A stretch of DNA of 8,212 bases, taken from DASTCC01 sp035711465. Its GTDB lineage: Bacteria; Acidobacteriota; Vicinamibacteria; Vicinamibacterales; SCN-69-37. The notes below the pieces were generated by a model that was not told the DNA's origin, ran no database searches, and saw nothing but the letters and a program-made list of their open reading frames with translations. This document shows, one piece after another, positions 5,779 to 8,212 of the stretch (position 1 is its first letter; each line of letters starts with the position of its first letter). The translations under genes and the position numbers were made by a program. The DNA is taken from the NCBI GenBank assembly GCA_035711465.1, contig DASTCC010000324.1, forward strand, positions 1-8,212, written 5' to 3'.

Positions 5779-7818
5779 ATGCTCCGCAGGCTGGCGGCCG
5801 CTACGACCGTGCTGGCCGCAATCGCGCTCCCCGGCACACCCGGCTCGGCTCGACAGCAGCAGCCACAGCCGACATTTCGAGCCGGTGTGACCCTGGTCGG
5901 CGTCGACGTCACGGTGCTCGACCGCGACGGACGACCCGTCACGGGACTCTCGGCCGCTGATTTTGAGATCACGCTGGACGGCAAGCCGCAGCCGGTGAGA
6001 ACGCTGTCGTACGTTCAGGTCAGCGAACCGCGTGCGGCCGACGCGGCTGGTCCCGCCGCCGATCCGGCTGACGCCGGCCACGTCGTCGTGACCAATGCCG
6101 TGCCCGGCGACGAACGCAAGACGTTCATCCTGGCGATCGACGATCTCTCGTTTCCGGCCGAGGAAGGGCGCCGGATGATGACGGCGGCACGCAGCTTCGT
6201 CGAGGGCCGGCCCGCGCACGAGTTCGTCGGCCTGACGACGACGAGCGGCGCCGTCGCCGTGAATCCGACGCTGGACCGATCGGCGATCGCCGCGGGGCTG
6301 CGCCGGGTGGTTGGCACGTTCATCGATCCGCGGCGTTCTGCGGCGGGCGAAGCGCCGCTGATTGGCATCGGCGAGGCGATCGAGATCGCCGGCTACAACA
6401 ACACGTCGGTGCTGAACACGGCGATCACGCGTGAGTGTCTCGACGGCGGCCGCCAGGCCGGCCAGGTCTTGAACGCCATCAACAACTACAACACCAAGTG
6501 CGCGACCGACGTCGCCTCGTCGGCGCGGTTGATCAACGGGCTCGTCCTCGGGATGGCGCGGCAGCAGATCGCGGCACTCGCCGGCGTTCTCGACGCGATG
6601 AAAGAGGCGCCAGGCCTCAAACAGATGATCGTCCTGACCCAGGGCATCGCCGGCACGCGCGATCTCACCAGCGTGTTCGAACCGGTGATCACCGCGGCCG
6701 GGGCAGCCGGCGTGCAGATCGCGATTCTCACGGAAGACGACGAAGGCGTCGATCTGTCGATGCAGAACCGCGGCATCACCGCGCTCGGTCAGGGCGTGGG
6801 CGGATCGAGCCTCGCCGATCGCAAGCGCGAGGATCGGAAGATGTTCCGGGCCGCGCTCCAGGGTCTCGCCGACATGACCGGCGGCACCTTCGAGAGCGTG
6901 ATCACCAATACCGACGGCGCGTTCCGGCGCGCGGCGCTTGCGGGATCTGGCGTGTACCGCCTCGGCGTCGAAGCGCCGGCGAACAGCCGGGCCTCACAGG
7001 AATTCGTCGTCGGCGCCGAGGTCGCGCGCGACGGGGTGACGCTGCGCGTCAACCGTCTCACGATGGTGCCGGGCGAGGTGCCGCAGGACAAGCCGGCGGC
7101 GCGGGTCGCGGCCGCGATCAAACAGGGCACGCCGTACTACGCGGTGCCGATGCAGGTCGGCGTCGCCAAGCGGCGGGCGTCCGGCGATCAGGTCGAGCTG
7201 CAGCTCGACATCGACGTGCCGGCCGCGGTCGACGGGCCGGTCCGGGTCACGATCGGCGTGCTCGACGATGGCGGCGCGCTCAAGCAGGGAACAAGGACGA
7301 TTTCCCGGCCCGACGGCGGCGCCAACTACCGGTACACGGCCTCCGTCCCGGTGGCGGCCGGCGCGCATCGGGTTCGGGTCGCGGTCGAAGATGCGACCGG
7401 CGGCGTCGGCAGCGTCAGCACGGAGGTCGACGCTCACCTCAACGCCATGGGTCCGGTCAACGCGAGCGATTTGCTCACGTGGCGGAAGGACGCCTCGGGC
7501 AAACCGCAGTTGCTTGCGCTGGCCGAGCTGCCGGCGGACCTGACGTCGCTCAACGCCGGCCTCGAGCTCTACGCCGCCGCCGGCCAGCCAGTGCCGAAAG
7601 ATCTCAGCGTGAAGTTGTCGATCCTATCGGCGTCCACCTCGACGCCGGTCGCAGAAATCGATCTCACGCCGAAGGTCGACGGCGACATTCGCCGCGCCGA
7701 AGCCGCGCTGCCGCTCGCCAATCTGCCTCCAGGTTCTTACGTGCTCCGCGCGACGGTGCGCGGGGATGGGCAGCGGCTCGGCGAGGTGTCGACGCGGATC
7801 CTGCTCAGCAGGCGTTGA
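5779..7818 (+). CDS. Secreted VWFA-related protein (acidobacterial type)
   Basis: The protein has 679 residues from the ATG at 5779; a start at 5767 would add four. The signal peptide is 'MLRRLAAATTVLAAIALPG', with cleavage near 'GSARQ'. Residues 32-80 form the beta module that precedes the A domain in this family ('VTLVGVDVTVLDRDGRPVTG', then 'ADFEITLDGKP'). The von Willebrand A-like domain starts at 'FILAIDDLSFP' (116-126). Its metal site keeps Asp122 and Ser124 but has Pro126 where a third Ser is usual. Later family landmarks are 'QMIVLTQG' (282-289), 'IAILTEDDEG' (314-323), and 'LADMTGGTFES' (363-373) leading to 'VYRLGVEAP' (392-400). Cys220 and Cys241 flank an Asn-rich insert. Residues about 450-679 hold further beta-sandwich-like segments ending 'PPGSYVLRATVRG'. 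Such proteins are exported and abundant in acidobacteria; their ligands are unknown. The 3' end overlaps the convergent gene by 14 bases. Confidence 0.88.
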   Translation: MLRRLAAATTVLAAIALPGTPGSARQQQPQPTFRAGVTLVGVDVTVLDRDGRPVTGLSAADFEITLDGKPQPVRTLSYVQVSEPRAADAAGPAADPADAGHVVVTNAVPGDERKTFILAIDDLSFPAEEGRRMMTAARSFVEGRPAHEFVGLTTTSGAVAVNPTLDRSAIAAGLRRVVGTFIDPRRSAAGEAPLIGIGEAIEIAGYNNTSVLNTAITRECLDGGRQAGQVLNAINNYNTKCATDVASSARLINGLVLGMARQQIAALAGVLDAMKEAPGLKQMIVLTQGIAGTRDLTSVFEPVITAAGAAGVQIAILTEDDEGVDLSMQNRGITALGQGVGGSSLADRKREDRKMFRAALQGLADMTGGTFESVITNTDGAFRRAALAGSGVYRLGVEAPANSRASQEFVVGAEVARDGVTLRVNRLTMVPGEVPQDKPAARVAAAIKQGTPYYAVPMQVGVAKRRASGDQVELQLDIDVPAAVDGPVRVTIGVLDDGGALKQGTRTISRPDGGANYRYTASVPVAAGAHRVRVAVEDATGGVGSVSTEVDAHLNAMGPVNASDLLTWRKDASGKPQLLALAELPADLTSLNAGLELYAAAGQPVPKDLSVKLSILSASTSTPVAEIDLTPKVDGDIRRAEAALPLANLPPGSYVLRATVRGDGQRLGEVSTRILLSRR

Positions 7819-8212
7819 CGCGGCCGTTGCACGAGTACTGAAGAAAGCCAACGCCAACCCAGGCGGAATAAGACCCAGGATAGGCATAGTCGGGAGACCA
7901 CCCCACGAGGCTTCCGCCGAAGTTGTGGTCGTTCACATACAGGATGGCGTAGTGGTTCTCGTAGCCGAGAGTCATGGGAATCCACACACAGCCGGTCGTG
8001 GTCGTCCGGCTGTTGATCGCGTTCCAGCCGCTGCCAGTCCACACCAGGAGTTGAACGGTCAACGGGTAGGGCGGAGCGTAGCCGTCCGGCATGACGAAGC
8101 AGCCCGTGACCACGGTGGCCGCGTGCGCCGGCCGAGCGGTGCCGCCGATGATCGCGAACACGCTTGCGGCGAGCACGGTGCCGGCCAACAGCCTACGCAG
8201 CCGACGGAAGGT
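7805..8212 (-). CDS. Small secreted four-cysteine protein, N-terminus beyond the window
   Basis: 135 residues are visible and the 5' end is cut by the right edge. A TTG at 8186-8188 could be taken as the start, but the frame stays open to base 8212 and reads 'TFRRLRRLLAGTVLAASVFA'. This supplies the basic n-region of a signal peptide, so the true start lies outside. Cleavage is likely after 'ARPAHA'. The mature part (about 104 residues) is rich in Tyr, Trp, Gly, Thr and Asn and has four Cys in two 'GC' and two C-terminal positions ('TGCFVMP', 'TTGCVWIP', 'QYSCNGRVNAC'), suggesting two disulfides. Alternating strands ('LTVQLLVWTGSGWNAI', 'HYAILYVNDHNFGG') suggest a small beta-sandwich, perhaps transthyretin-like. 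No family is recognised. Base composition is visibly less GC-rich than in the neighbours. It converges on the VWFA gene with a 14-base overlap of coding ends. Confidence 0.72.
   Translation of the reverse strand, partial: TFRRLRRLLAGTVLAASVFAIIGGTARPAHAATVVTGCFVMPDGYAPPYPLTVQLLVWTGSGWNAINSRTTTTGCVWIPMTLGYENHYAILYVNDHNFGGSLVGWSPDYAYPGSYSAWVGVGFLQYSCNGRVNAC

Noticed and set aside
5188..6219. Minus-strand frame of 343 codons spanning the divergent intergenic region
   Set aside because: It crosses two well-supported genes in the wrong frame and its translation is Arg/Gly-rich without domains. It is a shadow, not a readthrough gene.
6435..7841. Plus-strand frame of 468 codons inside the VWFA gene
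   Set aside because: The product is extremely Arg-rich and low in hydrophobic residues. It is a frame-shifted shadow of the VWFA coding sequence.

Overview
The window is high-GC DNA from a bacterium. Several features suggest Acidobacteriota, probably a Vicinamibacteria-like (subdivision 6) lineage. These are an orphan MacB/FtsX-type permease ending in a 'VDLARVLRED' tail, a secreted VWFA-related protein of the kind expanded in acidobacteria, and dense secreted or envelope hypothetical proteins. The taxonomic call is inference from family content; no rRNA or marker gene is present. No tRNA, rRNA, CRISPR array, transposase or insertion sequence was seen.

Layout. (1) Bases 1-720, plus strand: the C-terminal part of an ABC-type permease, cut by the left edge. 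(2) Bases 739-5663, minus strand: a block of five genes. In transcription order these are a secreted beta-propeller-like protein, a small putative lipoprotein, an OmpR-type response regulator, its sensor histidine kinase, and, after a 93-base gap, an exported ChaN/erythromycin-esterase-like protein. The first four overlap or nearly touch (13-base overlap, 5-base gap, 8-base overlap), so they look like one transcript with translational coupling. (3) Bases 5664-5778: a divergent intergenic region that should hold the promoters of the minus-strand block and of the VWFA gene. (4) Bases 5779-7818, plus strand: a large secreted VWFA-related protein. (5) Bases 7805-8212, minus strand: a small secreted four-cysteine protein that runs off the right edge. 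It overlaps the end of the VWFA gene tail to tail and is visibly lower in GC.

Taken together, the central block looks like an envelope-sensing module. A two-component pair is made from the same message as two exported proteins of unknown function and may control neighbouring exported proteins. The physical linkage is seen directly; the functional link is inference. Nothing here is clearly a new defence, mobile or biosynthetic system. The points most worth following are the propeller-lipoprotein-two-component linkage, the ChaN/Ere-like protein with its N-terminal helical extension, and the low-GC cysteine-containing secreted protein. No intergenic stretch exceeds 300 bases.
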